Positions 23,133-32,889 of a DNA stretch of 44,718 nucleotides are shown here, piece after piece. The notes beneath the pieces were generated by a model that worked only from the letters and a program-made list of their open reading frames with translations, did not search any database and had not been told where the DNA came from. Every line of letters begins with the position of its first letter. The first letter of the stretch is position 1. Origin of the DNA: an uncultured Clostridia bacterium (GTDB taxonomy: Bacteria; Bacillota; Clostridia; TANB77; CAG-508). A program made the translations under genes and the position numbers. The stretch lies in NCBI GenBank assembly GCA_944392445.1, contig CALXWT010000005.1:1-44718 (forward strand), read 5' to 3'.

Positions 23133-24842
23133 ATGTCAAGAAAAGCAAAAAGAGTACAAGAGAAAGTAAAAGAAAAATTTTTATATAAAATAATAGTTGT
23201 CGCAATTTTAGTATGGCTAGCATTTCTAATTCTAAAATATGCACCAAATTATGTAAATACAGACATAACAAATAAAGCAAACTTAGTTATAAACAATAGC
23301 AATGTAACAGGAGACTTAAAAAAAGATGTAATCATAGAAAATGGAATAATATATTTATCTATGGAAGATATTGAAAATTTCTTTGACCCACACATATATT
23401 ATGATGAAAAATATAATCAAATAATTACTACCTCTGAAAATCAAGTTACAAGTATGGTAATAGGCGAAAATACTATGGTAAACAATGGTACTAATGTGCA
23501 AACCTCTAGTACCGTTATAAAGTGTGACGGTACTTATTATATTCCATTTTCTAGTTTTAAAGACACATACAATGTAGAAATATCATATATAGAATCTACT
23601 AATACAATAACTGTAGATTCAAAAGACAGAAAATATGTACTAGCAGATAGCACAAAAAATAGCAATGTAAAGGCATATCCAACAACATTTTCTAGAACTG
23701 TAGATAAAATAGAAGAAAAAGAAACAGTTACAATAGTTCAAACTGAAGAAGGAAAGAATAATGTTATTGATGGCTGGGTAGAAGTTCGAACTGATACAGG
23801 AAAGCTGGGATACGTAAAGGAAAAAACTGTAACAAATGAATTAGTAGTTAGAGAAACAATAGAAAAGAAAAAGCAAATAGAAGGAAATATAAGTATGGTA
23901 TGGGATTACTATTCAGAATATTATTCAGCACCAGATAGAAGTGGGGAAGATATACAGGGGATAAATGTTGTAAGTCCAACATTTTTTACGCTAGTTGACG
24001 AGGGAAAAGGAAAAATTTACGATAATGCAGGAGATGCTGGAAAACAGTATATTAACTGGGCACACTCCAATGGATACCTTGTATGGCCTAGCGTATCTAA
24101 CAATTCATACATAGAAACTACAGCAGAAATAATGCGAGACTATAAATTAAGACAGGATTTAATAAAAAATATAGTGGGCTTAATTGTACAATATGATTTA
24201 GATGGAATAAATATAGATTTTGAATATATGCACGATGAAGACAAAGACTTATTTTCTAGGTTTATAATAGAACTTAAGCCTAGGTTAAACGAATTAGGAG
24301 TAGTGCTATCTGTAGATGTTACTGCACCAGATGGTAGCGAAGAATGGTCGCTATGCTTCGACAGAAATTTAATAGGAGAAGTTGCTGATTATATAGTGTT
24401 TATGGCATATGACCAATACGGTACATCTTCAACAAAACCAGGTACAAACGCTGGCTACGACTGGGTTAAGACAAATATAGAAAAGTTTATTGGCCAAGAA
24501 GCAGTAAAACCAGAAAAAATAATATTAGGAATACCTTTTTACACAAGACTATGGGAAGAAAACAATGGCAATTTAGAGTGCTATACAGTGGATATGGAAG
24601 ACATAGAAGAGGTGATTCCAGAAAATGTGACTAGAACTTGGGATGATAATTTAAAGCAGTATTACGTTGAATTTGTAGAAGATGGAATAACAAATAAAAT
24701 GTGGATAGAAGATGCAGAGTCAATAAAAGCAAAACTATCGCTTGTAAGCGAATATAACTTGGCAGGAGCAGCATACTGGACAAAAGATAGGGAGCCAGAT
24801 AGTATTTGGGCTGTTATATCAGAAGCTTTGGGAGTTGAGTAA
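23133..24842 (+). CDS. Membrane-anchored GH18 glycosidase with stalk and SH3 domains
   Basis: Cell-surface glycosidase probably acting on peptidoglycan or spore cortex (YaaH/CwlQ-like), not on chitin in nature. Domains of the 569-aa protein: basic N-terminus and membrane anchor at about residues 17-36; a copper-amine-oxidase-N-like stalk (about 50-165, IIYLSMEDIENFFDP, TYYIPFSSFKDTY); an SH3-like segment (about 170-240, TIVQTEEGK, GWVEVRTDTGKLGYVKEKTV); then the GH18 barrel with the catalytic motif LDGINIDFEYM, Asp357...Glu364, and the C-terminal GAAYWTKDREPDSIW. Its own promoter is upstream; an H1 hairpin element follows. Confidence 0.88.
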   Translation: MSRKAKRVQEKVKEKFLYKIIVVAILVWLAFLILKYAPNYVNTDITNKANLVINNSNVTGDLKKDVIIENGIIYLSMEDIENFFDPHIYYDEKYNQIITTSENQVTSMVIGENTMVNNGTNVQTSSTVIKCDGTYYIPFSSFKDTYNVEISYIESTNTITVDSKDRKYVLADSTKNSNVKAYPTTFSRTVDKIEEKETVTIVQTEEGKNNVIDGWVEVRTDTGKLGYVKEKTVTNELVVRETIEKKKQIEGNISMVWDYYSEYYSAPDRSGEDIQGINVVSPTFFTLVDEGKGKIYDNAGDAGKQYINWAHSNGYLVWPSVSNNSYIETTAEIMRDYKLRQDLIKNIVGLIVQYDLDGINIDFEYMHDEDKDLFSRFIIELKPRLNELGVVLSVDVTAPDGSEEWSLCFDRNLIGEVADYIVFMAYDQYGTSSTKPGTNAGYDWVKTNIEKFIGQEAVKPEKIILGIPFYTRLWEENNGNLECYTVDMEDIEEVIPENVTRTWDDNLKQYYVEFVEDGITNKMWIEDAESIKAKLSLVSEYNLAGAAYWTKDREPDSIWAVISEALGVE

Positions 24843-24866
24843 ATTTTATTATAATTTATTATGGTG

Positions 24867-25023
24867 AAAAGAGGTAGTAGGTATTTTTATTCTTTATGAT
24901 GTAGTCTTAAGGTGGGGACCAACAAGTATACAAACTGTTAAACGAACGATAGTGAGTTTTATACAGTTTGTACGATGTTGGGGGGCGAAATCATAAAGAA
25001 TAAAAATACCTACTACCTCTTTT
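24867..25023 (-). repeat. Hairpin element family H1, copy 1
   Basis: The outer arms 24867-24899 and 24991-25023 form a perfect 33-bp inverted repeat. The 91-nt core 24900-24990, read on the minus strand, is nearly identical to those of copies 2 and 3 (31548-31637, 32916-33006): CCCAACATCGTACAAACTGT, then ACAGTTTGTATACTTGTTGG and TCCCCACCTTAAG. The arm sequence shares nothing with the other copies. CCAAC/GTTGG and ACAAACTGT/ACAGTTTGT form two inner stems. It fills most of the gap between the GH18 gene and the next gene. Confidence 0.9.
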
Positions 25024-25047
25024 AATGACAATAAGTCATAAAAAGTA

Positions 25048-25088
25048 CCTCACTAAAATATAATTAAGACAAGTATATTTTAGTGGGG
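25048..25088 (+). terminator. Hairpin downstream of H1 element copy 1
   Basis: CCTCACTAAAATATA pairs with TATATTTTAGTGGGG (15 bp, one G-T). It may be the real terminator of the GH18 gene; only a weak T-rich tail follows. Confidence 0.5.
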
Positions 25089-25163
25089 CTTGTTCATTTT
25101 GGTAGCCAAAAAATGCAAAAAGCTTTCATTATAATAGTAAATTTTTAACAAATGGAGGCGTTT

Positions 25164-26087
25164 ATGGTAATAGGTTATATAAAACAAGAAAAAATTGAAA
25201 GTGGTTTCTTTCAAAAAATATTAGGAATAGAAATAAAAAAGTTTGACAATAATTGTATAATAGCTATATCTAATAAAAATAAAATCAAAATATTGGCTAA
25301 GTACATTGAAAAACTAAACATTGATACACTAGTATTTTCTAAAGAATTAGATAATAGTTTTAAAGACGAAATTTGTTTATTATTAAGTAAGAAAAAAATA
25401 AATGTACTTAATGGTAAAAAACTTATGCAATATATGGACTTTGAAATAGTAAAATATATTTTAAATAAGCAAAATACAACAATGAAGCAGGAAGATATTT
25501 ATATTGTTTTTAAAAAGAGTACTGGGCTTGACTTAAACTTTTTAAAAAGATTTATACAAAGCTTTAAAACTACTAATATAGTAACAAACGACATAGAAAG
25601 ATTAAAAAATGTACAAGATAATCTACTAGAAAATGACGGAATTTTAATAGCTGTTTCAAACAATAAGAAAAAAGCATTAAAACGAGCAAAGTATATAATA
25701 AATGTAAATTTGAATAAGGAAGAACTAGAAAAATATGTGATAAATAGAAATAGCATTATAATAAACTTACAAGAAAATGTAAAATACGACAATCCTAGTT
25801 TTGATGGAATAAACATAAACTATTTTAATATATCTTGTCCAGATGAATATGTGGAAAAGTTTGAGCAAATTGGTAATTTAGAAACTGACTTTGATTTAGT
25901 AAAACTATATGAAAGCATACTTTTATGTAGTGGTATGCAAAAATTAAAACTAGAAGAAGTATATGAAAGAATAAGCAAAGATGATATAAAAATTACTGAA
26001 CTTATAGGAAATAATGGTGTTATTTCGGACGAAGAGTTACAGAAAAATCACGAATTAAATCTTGACAAAATGCGAAAATTAGTTTAA
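25164..26087 (+). CDS. Hypothetical protein, 307 aa
   Basis: I do not recognise the family. The sequence is Lys/Asn/Ile-rich, soluble, with alternating strands and helices: an N-terminal strand region (MVIGYIKQEKIES, CIIAISNKNKIKILAKYIEK), a Rossmann-like middle (DIYIVFKKSTG, TNIVTNDIERLKN, GILIAVSNNKKKALKRAKY) and a helical C-terminus. No signal peptide, cysteine motif or nucleotide-binding loop is evident. The start is ATG 25164, because the ATG at 25152 overlaps the GGAGG that serves the second. It lies between a hairpin element and greA; homologues next to greA-mfd elsewhere would help. Confidence 0.7.
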   Translation: MVIGYIKQEKIESGFFQKILGIEIKKFDNNCIIAISNKNKIKILAKYIEKLNIDTLVFSKELDNSFKDEICLLLSKKKINVLNGKKLMQYMDFEIVKYILNKQNTTMKQEDIYIVFKKSTGLDLNFLKRFIQSFKTTNIVTNDIERLKNVQDNLLENDGILIAVSNNKKKALKRAKYIINVNLNKEELEKYVINRNSIIINLQENVKYDNPSFDGININYFNISCPDEYVEKFEQIGNLETDFDLVKLYESILLCSGMQKLKLEEVYERISKDDIKITELIGNNGVISDEELQKNHELNLDKMRKLV

Positions 26088-26113
26088 TATATAAACTGTT
26101 GTTTAGAGTAAAT

Positions 26114-26145
26114 TTAATGTAATAGGTTTTTTCCTATTACATTAA
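26114..26145. terminator. Symmetrical hairpin before greA
   Basis: TTAATGTAATAGG and CCTATTACATTAA form a perfect 13-bp stem with a T6 loop. It separates the hypothetical gene from greA and may end the upstream transcript. Confidence 0.55.
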
Positions 26146-26229
26146 GTGCATATAACCCCTTTTTATATAAAAAGGTAAATATGTAAAAGTTAAACAACGA
26201 TTTTCTTTTACAAAAAGGAGGGAGACAAA

Positions 26230-26709
26230 TTGGATACAGAAAAAGAAGTATTATTAACTCAAGAAGGTTATGATAACTTAGAAAAAGAACTAGAGTATTT
26301 AACAACAGAAAAAAGAGCAGAAATTGCAGAGAGAATAAAAATAGCTTTAGGATTTGGAGATTTATCAGAAAATTCAGAATATGATGAAGCAAAAAATGCT
26401 CAAGCTGCAAACGAGTCCAAAATAGCAGAGCTTGAGAACAAGCTTAGATATGCTAAAATTATAGATGAATCTGAAATAGATACTAAAACTGTTCAAGTAG
26501 GAAATACAGTTAAAGTTTTAGATATGGAATTTAATGAAGAAGAATCATACACAATAGTTGGCTCAACAGAAGTTGATTTAAGCCAAAACAAAATATCAAA
26601 CGAATCTCCAATCGGAGCAGCTCTTATGGGTGCTAAAAAAGGTCAAGTAGTAGAGGCTCAAGCTCCAGCTGGTGTTATAAAATATAAAATTATTTCAATT
26701 ACAAAATAG
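26230..26709 (+). CDS. greA: Transcription elongation factor GreA
   Basis: GreA enters the RNA polymerase secondary channel and stimulates cleavage of backtracked RNA. 159 aa: N-terminal coiled coil ([20 protein letters not shown]) with the acidic tip Asp44 and Glu47 in [13 protein letters not shown], and the C-terminal FKBP-like domain ([28 protein letters not shown]). Starts at TTG 26230, seven bases after GGAGGG. Followed by mfd, another polymerase-rescue factor; the pairing makes functional sense. Confidence 0.96.
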   Translation: MDTEKEVLLTQEGYDNLEKELEYLTTEKRAEIAERIKIALGFGDLSENSEYDEAKNAQAANESKIAELENKLRYAKIIDESEIDTKTVQVGNTVKVLDMEFNEEESYTIVGSTEVDLSQNKISNESPIGAALMGAKKGQVVEAQAPAGVIKYKIISITK

Positions 26710-26790
26710 TTTGTATAAGAATTGTGTCAAAAGCACAAAAATGTAACCTACTACTGCATAGTTTTTATGCATTAAATAAAAGGTGATAAA

Positions 26791-29700
26791 ATGAAAAATG
26801 AAATTATACAAAACTTAAGAGAACTAGACAAATTTAAAGAAATTATAGAACAAATTGAAATGAAAAAAACCCCGATAAATATATCGGGGTTAGTATTCGT
26901 GGGAAAATCGCATATAACTGCAGGAATAAAAGAAGAAAGTAAAAGACCAATTTGCGTTATAACATATAATGAATTGCAAGCTAAAAATCTTGTAAAAGAT
27001 TTAAGGTTTTTTACTGATAAAGTAGAATACTTTGGAAAAAGAGAAATTGCTTCATATGATTATGTTTCAGAAAGCAAGGACTTGCCATATTCAAGAATAG
27101 AAGTATTAAATAAAATTAAGAATAAAGAAGTAAACATAGTTGTAACCACAATAGAAGCAATAATGCAAAGTATGATTCCAAAAGAAGCTTTGTATAGAAA
27201 TGTACTTACATTTACAGTAGGAAATGTGTTCGAAAATTCAGGCTATGCAGGAAAAAAAGACCTAAACAGCTTAAAACAAATTTTGCTACTTATGGGGTAT
27301 GAACGAAGCGACTTGGTAGAAAACAAAGGTCAATTTAGCATCAGAGGTGGAATTGTAGACATTGGTCTTACAGAAAAAACAGGTGTAAGAATAGAGTTCT
27401 GGGGTGATGAAGTAGACTCTATAAGGTATTTCAACATATCGTCTCAAAGAACAACAGAAATGACTGAAAAAATAACTATATATCCTGCTCACGAATATAT
27501 ATTAAGCTATAACAAAGACAAGGAAGCAATACCAGAATATTCAAAAATTGCTTCCAATATTTGCAATAGAATAAAAGAAAAATATATAAACACTTCTGAT
27601 GAAATAAAAGCCGAAAATTTACCAGGTGATTCCGAGGAACTAAATGTAATAAAAAGTTTAAAAATTAGTGACAAGGCAAAAGAAAAGGTACAATCAGACA
27701 TAGAAGCAATTCAAAATGGAGAATACATTAGTAAAATAGACAAATACTTTAATGAATTTTACGACAAAGTAGGCTCATTTTTGGATTATTTACCTAAAAA
27801 TATTTTGTTATGTATAGACGAAAATTCAAAAATAAATCAAAGAATAGGAAACATACTAATAGAGAATAATAACTTAATAAAATCGTTAGTGGAAAAAGAA
27901 AGATTTGTTCCAGAGGGAATACTAAATGTTAGCCAGTTTAGCAGGGAAAATTGGAATAGCCTATATAACGAAAAGCAAACTATATATTTAGAAGAAAACA
28001 ATAGCAAGGCAGTAAATAAATTTGAATTCAACTATAGGCAAGTAAATTTCTATAAATCTGAAATAGAAATACTAATAAGCAATATAAAAAAATGGCAAAA
28101 AGAAAATAAAAAAATATTTATTTTAGCTGGTGGAAAAGAGTCTGTAGATAAGGTAAAGGAACTGCTTAAGGAATACGAAATAGGAATGAATTGTAGCCCT
28201 GTCTCTAAAGATGAAAAAGATGGAAAGAACAAACCTGTCCCAGAAAGTGCCAAATGGCACTTTAGTGACAGGCACCAATGTGCCATTTTAGAAGGAGGGC
28301 TTTCTTCTGGGTTTGAGTTTTATGATGCAAATTTGGTAGTTGTAAGCTTGGCAGAGGCTTTTGGGGAAGAAATAAAAAAGAGAAAAGCGAGCCCAACTTT
28401 TAGGCAAGGAGAAAAAATTGTATTTGCCGATTTAAAACCGGGCGACTTTGTTGTACATAAAACTAATGGTATAGGAGAATTTGTTGGAGTAAATACTATT
28501 GAAGCTGATGGCGTTACCAAGGATTATATAAAAATAAGGTACAAAAATAATGATATGCTCTATGTACCAACTAATAACTTAGATAATGTAAGAAAGTATA
28601 TTGGTGGAGGCGATACTGCTCCAACACTTAACAAATTAGGCAGTAAAGAATGGAGCAATACAAAAGCAAGAGTAAAGAAAAATTTACGTGAGGTCGCAAA
28701 AGACTTAATTGAGTTATATGCTAAAAGACAAAAAATTAAAGGCTATGCTTTTAGTAAGGATACAGATTGGCAAAGGCAATTTGAAGATGAGTTTCCATAT
28801 CAAGAAACAGATGACCAACTAAGGTGTATAGACGAAGTAAAAAAAGATATGGAAGAGCAACGTCCTATGGATAGATTGCTTTGTGGAGATGTTGGCTATG
28901 GTAAAACCGAAGTAGCAATAAGGGCAGCTTTTAAGGCGGTTATGGACCATAAACAAGTAGCGTACTTAGTGCCTACTACAGTACTTGCAAACCAACAATA
29001 TGAAAGCTTTAAAGCAAGAATGGAAAACTTTGGCGTAAATGTAGAGCTTCTAAATAGATTTAGAACTAAAAAAGAACAAAATGAAGTCATAAAAAAACTT
29101 AAACTAGGAGATGTGGATGTAGTTATAGGCACTCACAGAATTCTTAGCGAAGATGTAATTTTTAAAGACTTAGGGCTACTTATTATAGACGAAGAGCATC
29201 GTTTTGGTGTAAAAGACAAAGAAAAAATAAAAAAGCTAAAAGCAAGTGTAGATGTACTTACAATGACAGCAACACCAATACCAAGAACATTACATATGTC
29301 AATTTTAGGTGTAAGAGATATGTCTGTAATTTATGAGCCACCACAAAACAGAAGACCAGTTCAAACTTATGTACTAGAATATGATACAGAGGTTATAAAA
29401 GAGGCAATTACTAAAGAACTAGAAAGAAACGGACAGGTATTCTATTTATATAATAATGTGGAAAATATTCCTAAAAAAGCGATGGAAATTCAAGAGTTAG
29501 TGCCAGAAGCAAAAGTAGAGTTTGCACACGGAAAAATGACAGGTAAAGAGCTTGAAGACATAATGGAAAGGTTTGTAAAACAAGAAATAAACGTACTTGT
29601 ATGTACTACAATATTGGAATCTGGAATAGACATACCAAACGCAAACACTATAATAGTAGAAAATGCAGATAGACTTGGATTAGCACAACTTTATCAAATA

Positions 29701-30480
29701 AGAGGAAGAGTTGGAAGAAGTGATAAGCAAGCATATGCATATGTAACATACAAAAGAGACAAACTATTATCAGAAGTTGCAGACAGAAGGTTAAAGGCAA
29801 TACGTGAATTTACAGAGTTTGGTTCAGGGTTTAAAATTGCAATGAGAGATTTGGAAATAAGAGGTGCAGGAAGTTTGCTTGGAGAAATACAGCACGGACA
29901 TATGGAGCAAGTAGGATATGACACTTACTGTAACTTATTAGACCAAGTTGTAAAAGAAATGCAAGGCATAGAAGTAAGTGAAAAAGATGAAGACCCAGAA
30001 ATACAAATAGACATAAATGTTTCAAGCTATATACCAGATAGTTATATAGAAAATAGCAGTCAAAAAATTGAAGTATATCAAAATATTGCGCTTTGTAGAA
30101 CAGAAGAGGATATACAAAATGTAATTGACGAAATAATAGATAGATATGGTATAATGCCAAAAGAATTAGAAAACTTAGTAGAAGTAGCAAGAATAAAAGA
30201 ACTATGTAGATTAGCAGGTGTAATTAAAGTATCAGAAAAGAAAAACATAATGATTAGTACTAACTCAAAACCAACATCAAAAAATGTAGTATTTTATTTT
30301 GATAAAAACAAATATAATCCTGAAATAGTGGATAAACTAGTAAAAAAATACAGTTATAACATAAAATTCTCAGCAGGAGTAGAGCCTTATGTAACATTAA
30401 AAATTGGAGAAACTACAGAAGATGGACTAATACAAAAAATAAAGGAGTTTTTGAAAGAATGCAGTAGTTACAATTCATAA
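26791..30480 (+). CDS. mfd: Transcription-repair coupling factor Mfd, with in-frame repeat insertion
   Basis: Mfd displaces stalled RNA polymerase and recruits UvrA. 1229 aa: UvrB-homology region with [10 protein letters not shown] and SIRGGIVDI, the polymerase-interacting domain ([20 protein letters not shown] near residue 550), the RecG-like motor ([11 protein letters not shown] near 699, DEEHRFGV near 800, [34 protein letters not shown]) and the C-terminal TRCF domain. Residues about 468-498 are a hydrophilic insertion encoded by two 36-bp repeat units just before the conserved [11 protein letters not shown]. Early in the gene, 26868-26891 is a strong palindrome that would be a terminator on the other strand. 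Confidence 0.96.
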   Translation: MKNEIIQNLRELDKFKEIIEQIEMKKTPINISGLVFVGKSHITAGIKEESKRPICVITYNELQAKNLVKDLRFFTDKVEYFGKREIASYDYVSESKDLPYSRIEVLNKIKNKEVNIVVTTIEAIMQSMIPKEALYRNVLTFTVGNVFENSGYAGKKDLNSLKQILLLMGYERSDLVENKGQFSIRGGIVDIGLTEKTGVRIEFWGDEVDSIRYFNISSQRTTEMTEKITIYPAHEYILSYNKDKEAIPEYSKIASNICNRIKEKYINTSDEIKAENLPGDSEELNVIKSLKISDKAKEKVQSDIEAIQNGEYISKIDKYFNEFYDKVGSFLDYLPKNILLCIDENSKINQRIGNILIENNNLIKSLVEKERFVPEGILNVSQFSRENWNSLYNEKQTIYLEENNSKAVNKFEFNYRQVNFYKSEIEILISNIKKWQKENKKIFILAGGKESVDKVKELLKEYEIGMNCSPVSKDEKDGKNKPVPESAKWHFSDRHQCAILEGGLSSGFEFYDANLVVVSLAEAFGEEIKKRKASPTFRQGEKIVFADLKPGDFVVHKTNGIGEFVGVNTIEADGVTKDYIKIRYKNNDMLYVPTNNLDNVRKYIGGGDTAPTLNKLGSKEWSNTKARVKKNLREVAKDLIELYAKRQKIKGYAFSKDTDWQRQFEDEFPYQETDDQLRCIDEVKKDMEEQRPMDRLLCGDVGYGKTEVAIRAAFKAVMDHKQVAYLVPTTVLANQQYESFKARMENFGVNVELLNRFRTKKEQNEVIKKLKLGDVDVVIGTHRILSEDVIFKDLGLLIIDEEHRFGVKDKEKIKKLKASVDVLTMTATPIPRTLHMSILGVRDMSVIYEPPQNRRPVQTYVLEYDTEVIKEAITKELERNGQVFYLYNNVENIPKKAMEIQELVPEAKVEFAHGKMTGKELEDIMERFVKQEINVLVCTTILESGIDIPNANTIIVENADRLGLAQLYQIRGRVGRSDKQAYAYVTYKRDKLLSEVADRRLKAIREFTEFGSGFKIAMRDLEIRGAGSLLGEIQHGHMEQVGYDTYCNLLDQVVKEMQGIEVSEKDEDPEIQIDINVSSYIPDSYIENSSQKIEVYQNIALCRTEEDIQNVIDEIIDRYGIMPKELENLVEVARIKELCRLAGVIKVSEKKNIMISTNSKPTSKNVVFYFDKNKYNPEIVDKLVKKYSYNIKFSAGVEPYVTLKIGETTEDGLIQKIKEFLKECSSYNS
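26861..26891 (-). terminator. Intrinsic terminator in antisense orientation inside mfd
   Basis: AACCCCGATA and TATCGGGGTT form a perfect 10-bp stem with a 4-nt loop. On the minus strand it is followed directly by seven T residues. In mfd it encodes TPINISG. It could stop antisense transcripts, or be coincidental. Confidence 0.5.
28198..28291 (+). repeat. 36-bp GACAGG-type repeat inserted in frame in mfd
   Basis: CCTGTC occurs at 28198 and again at 28234, the same 36-bp spacing as the intergenic array at 19736-19871. The second unit folds: CCTGTC and AAGTGCC pair with GGCACTT and GACAGG (28234-28272). A further GGCACC/TGTGCC hairpin follows. Because 36 is a multiple of three, the reading frame survives. 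Confidence 0.65.
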
Positions 30481-30502
30481 CTCTATAATGTATTTTTATA
30501 AT

Positions 30503-30664
30503 AGATATATATTTCTCAAATTTTTTTGCGCCTTGGTGTCGCAAACATATAACCACAATAAAAGATAAATTTTTTACTGTGCTCGTTTGCTCCAATTCGC
30601 ACTCGCCTGAATGGCTCGTTTGGTCGCTTACGCGATACTGCAAAAATTTTCTAAATATATATCT
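30503..30664 (+). repeat. Hairpin element family H3, copy 2
   Basis: The arms 30503-30529 and 30640-30664 are inverted copies (AGATATATATTT, AAATTTTT-GC) with a short mismatch, weakly extending outwards. The core shares CCTTGGTGTCGCA, TCGCACTCGC and TTTGGTCGCTTACGCG with copy 1 (4299-4553). It starts 23 bp after the mfd stop and ends 10 bp before the ribosome binding site of the next gene. Confidence 0.8.
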
Positions 30665-30691
30665 TTTGTAAAAAAGAAAGGAAATAAAAGA

Positions 30692-31474
30692 ATGCAAGTA
30701 ATTTCTAGTAAAGATAATGAAATAATAAAGAAAATAAGAAGTTTAAAAGAAAAAAAGTACAGAGACATAGAAAATAGTTATATAATAGAAGGCATAAAAC
30801 TTGTAAAAGAAGCGATTGCAGAAAAAACAAAAATAAGGCAAATAGTTATTTGTGAAGAATGTTTAGATAATGAAATAGACAAAGACACATTATACGAAAT
30901 TGCTAAATATGATGTAATATATGTAACTGAAAAAGTTTTTAATTTAATAACAGATGTAAAAACTCCTCAAGGAATTATAGCAGTTGTAGAAAAGAGTAAT
31001 ACTCAAAATCAAATAGATTACTCACAAGACATAATAGTAGTACTAGATGGAATACAAGACCCCGGAAATTTAGGAACTATATTAAGAACAGTAGATAGTG
31101 CAAACTTAAATCAAATAATATTATCGCAAGGAGTAGCAGACCCATATAACCCTAAAGTAGTTCGTTCCACAATGGGAGCAATATTTAGGTTAAATATTAT
31201 TGAATCAAAAAACATAATAGATACATTAAAAGAAATAAAAAATAATAAATTTAAAGTGATGGTAACAGCGTTAGATACCAAAAAAAGCATATATAATGTT
31301 GACTATAATAAAAAAGCTATAGTCATAGGAAATGAAGCAAATGGAGTATCAAAAGAGGTTCAAGTTTTAGCAGATGAAAAAGTAAAAATACCAATGCTTG
31401 GAAAAACTGAGAGCTTAAACGCTTCAGTAGCAACAGGAATAATAGTTTACGAATATGTAAGAAGAAAATTATAA
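30692..31474 (+). CDS. TrmH-family (SPOUT) RNA 2'-O-methyltransferase
   Basis: SAM-dependent ribose methyltransferase of the TrmH/SpoU family; target (tRNA or 23S rRNA) not predictable. 260 aa: an N-terminal substrate-binding domain (SSKDNEIIKKIRSLKEKKYR, YIIEGIKLVKEAI), then the knotted SPOUT domain with motif 1 LDGIQDPGNLGTILRTVDSA, motif 2 IVIGNEANGVSKEV and motif 3 IPMLGKTESLNASVATGII. The start is ATG 30692, after AAAGGAAA; earlier in-frame codons lie inside the hairpin element. Confidence 0.92.
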   Translation: MQVISSKDNEIIKKIRSLKEKKYRDIENSYIIEGIKLVKEAIAEKTKIRQIVICEECLDNEIDKDTLYEIAKYDVIYVTEKVFNLITDVKTPQGIIAVVEKSNTQNQIDYSQDIIVVLDGIQDPGNLGTILRTVDSANLNQIILSQGVADPYNPKVVRSTMGAIFRLNIIESKNIIDTLKEIKNNKFKVMVTALDTKKSIYNVDYNKKAIVIGNEANGVSKEVQVLADEKVKIPMLGKTESLNASVATGIIVYEYVRRKL

Positions 31475-31515
31475 ATTTGCAAAAGGGGCCGGGCCTAAAT
31501 TGTAAAAACTTGTAT

Positions 31516-31669
31516 TAAGTAATATAATATATTTTTTTCTTTTAGTCTTCGGCCCCCAACATCGTACAAACTGTAAAAACTCCACTAAAGTGTCGTTAAC
31601 AGTTTGTAAACTTGTTGGTCCCCACCTTAAGCACTCCGACTAAAAGAAAAAAATATATTATATTACTTA
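31516..31669 (+). repeat. Hairpin element family H1, copy 2
   Basis: The arms 31516-31547 and 31638-31669 are a perfect 32-bp inverted repeat, and weaker similarity (CTAAATTGT against its complement) continues outwards on both sides. The 90-nt core 31548-31637 matches the other H1 cores. The arm is unrelated to the arms of copies 1 and 3. It occupies most of the 262-base gap between the methyltransferase and LolA-like genes. Confidence 0.9.
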
Positions 31670-31736
31670 GATCTTAAAATAATTTTGACAATTTAAGCAC
31701 GTTCACTTTGGCGAAAAAGAGAGGAATGAATTATTT

Positions 31737-32336
31737 ATGAAAAAAGGAATTTGGGCACTAATTGCTATTATACTAGTGTTAGCTCTAATTTTAGGAATAA
31801 AAATTATAAAAACAGAAAAAAAAGACTATACACCAGAGAAAATAAAAAAGAAGATTTTATCTGCATACGATTACACAAACTATACATATGAATATATTCA
31901 AAATGGTCAAAAAACAACAAAAAAAGTTAGAGGAAATATAATAGTTACAGAGAACGATAGTACATATTCGTGGATTGATGGAGAAGCAATGTCTAAGGTA
32001 ACAATAGACAAAGAAAAGAATACTTATTTAATGACAAAACTAAATGCTTCCACAAAAGACCTTTTATACAAAAAAGACTTTATAGATATAAAATCTTTAC
32101 TAAATAAATATGGAAACGATTTGATTTATCTTGGAGACGAGAATTATAAAGGAAGAAATTGTTTAAAAATTAGAGCAGGAGAAAATACAGAGTACCTAAT
32201 TGATGAGGCAACCGGCTTTGTGCTTAAATACGAGTCAAGCGATGGAACTGTTGTGGAATTTAATATAGAAATTAATAATGTAACAGAAGATGACGTAAAA
32301 TTACCTGATTTAAGTAAATATGAAAGAGAGGATTAG
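31737..32336 (+). CDS. LolA-like / outer-membrane lipoprotein-sorting-fold secreted protein
   Basis: 199 aa. The N-terminus is a membrane anchor or signal (KKGIWALIAIILVLALILGI), followed by about 175 exported residues rich in beta-strand with the LolA/LppX-like pattern: YTYEYIQNG, STYSWIDGEAMSKVTID, NCLKIRAGENTEYLIDEATG, FVLKYESSDGT. Such proteins bind lipids in other bacteria; in a Gram-positive the role is unknown. No lipobox Cys is visible. Flanked by hairpin element H1 copy 2 and a large hairpin after the stop. Confidence 0.6.
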   Translation: MKKGIWALIAIILVLALILGIKIIKTEKKDYTPEKIKKKILSAYDYTNYTYEYIQNGQKTTKKVRGNIIVTENDSTYSWIDGEAMSKVTIDKEKNTYLMTKLNASTKDLLYKKDFIDIKSLLNKYGNDLIYLGDENYKGRNCLKIRAGENTEYLIDEATGFVLKYESSDGTVVEFNIEINNVTEDDVKLPDLSKYERED

Positions 32337-32391
32337 TTAATTTAGTGTAAATGTTTTTCGGCTTTTTTCAAAATGCTCACACCAAATTAAC
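32336..32391. terminator. Hairpin after LolA-like gene
   Basis: GTTAATTTAGTGT pairs with ACACCAAATTAAC (12 of 13) over a 30-nt loop. It starts on the last base of the stop codon. No T-run follows, so a terminator role is uncertain. Confidence 0.4.
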
Positions 32392-32420
32392 TTAAAAACT
32401 AACTAGAAAGGGAGAAATAA

Positions 32421-32858
32421 ATGAAATTAGTAGTACAAAGAGTAAAAAATGCAAAAGTAGATGTAGACGGAAAAACAGTAGGTAACATAGAAAAAGGTTT
32501 TTTGGTATTACTAGGTGTTACACATACCGACACAAAGGAAACAGCAGATTATTTAGTAAAAAAATTGTGCAAACTTAGGGTATTTGAAGACGAAAACGAA
32601 AAAATGAATTTGGCATTAAAAGATGTAGAAGGAAGCCTACTAATAGTATCACAATTTACACTTTATGCAGATTGTACAGAGGGAAACAGACCATCATTTA
32701 TAAATGCAGCGAAACCAGATATGGCAAATGAATTATACGAATACTTTTGTAAAAAATGTGAGGAGCAAAACATAAAAGTAGAAAGAGGCATATTTGGTGC
32801 AGATATGAAAGTAAGTCTTTTAAATGATGGACCCGTTACTATAATATTGGAACGATAG
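32421..32858 (+). CDS. dtd: D-aminoacyl-tRNA deacylase
   Basis: DTD removes D-amino acids (and glycine from tRNA-Ala) mischarged on tRNA. 145 aa, the normal length. Sequence marks: [18 protein letters not shown] at the start, [13 protein letters not shown], the active-site [15 protein letters not shown], and the Gly-cisPro-like NDGPVTI near the end. The start follows AAAGGGAG. It is followed by an H1 element and aspS, which also acts on tRNA. Confidence 0.95.
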   Translation: MKLVVQRVKNAKVDVDGKTVGNIEKGFLVLLGVTHTDTKETADYLVKKLCKLRVFEDENEKMNLALKDVEGSLLIVSQFTLYADCTEGNRPSFINAAKPDMANELYEYFCKKCEEQNIKVERGIFGADMKVSLLNDGPVTIILER

Positions 32859-32889
32859 TTTGGTATGCTTAAAAAATTAAAAAAAGCCA

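Noticed and set aside
24867-25023. H1, H2 and H3 elements as ordinary intrinsic terminators
   Set aside because: They contain 90-125 nt conserved cores, far larger than terminator loops, lack consistent T-runs, and occur in both orientations relative to genes.
26791-30480. Mfd insertion as a sequencing error
   Set aside because: The inserted DNA is a multiple-of-three, folds like a known repeat in the same window, and the frame continues correctly on both sides.
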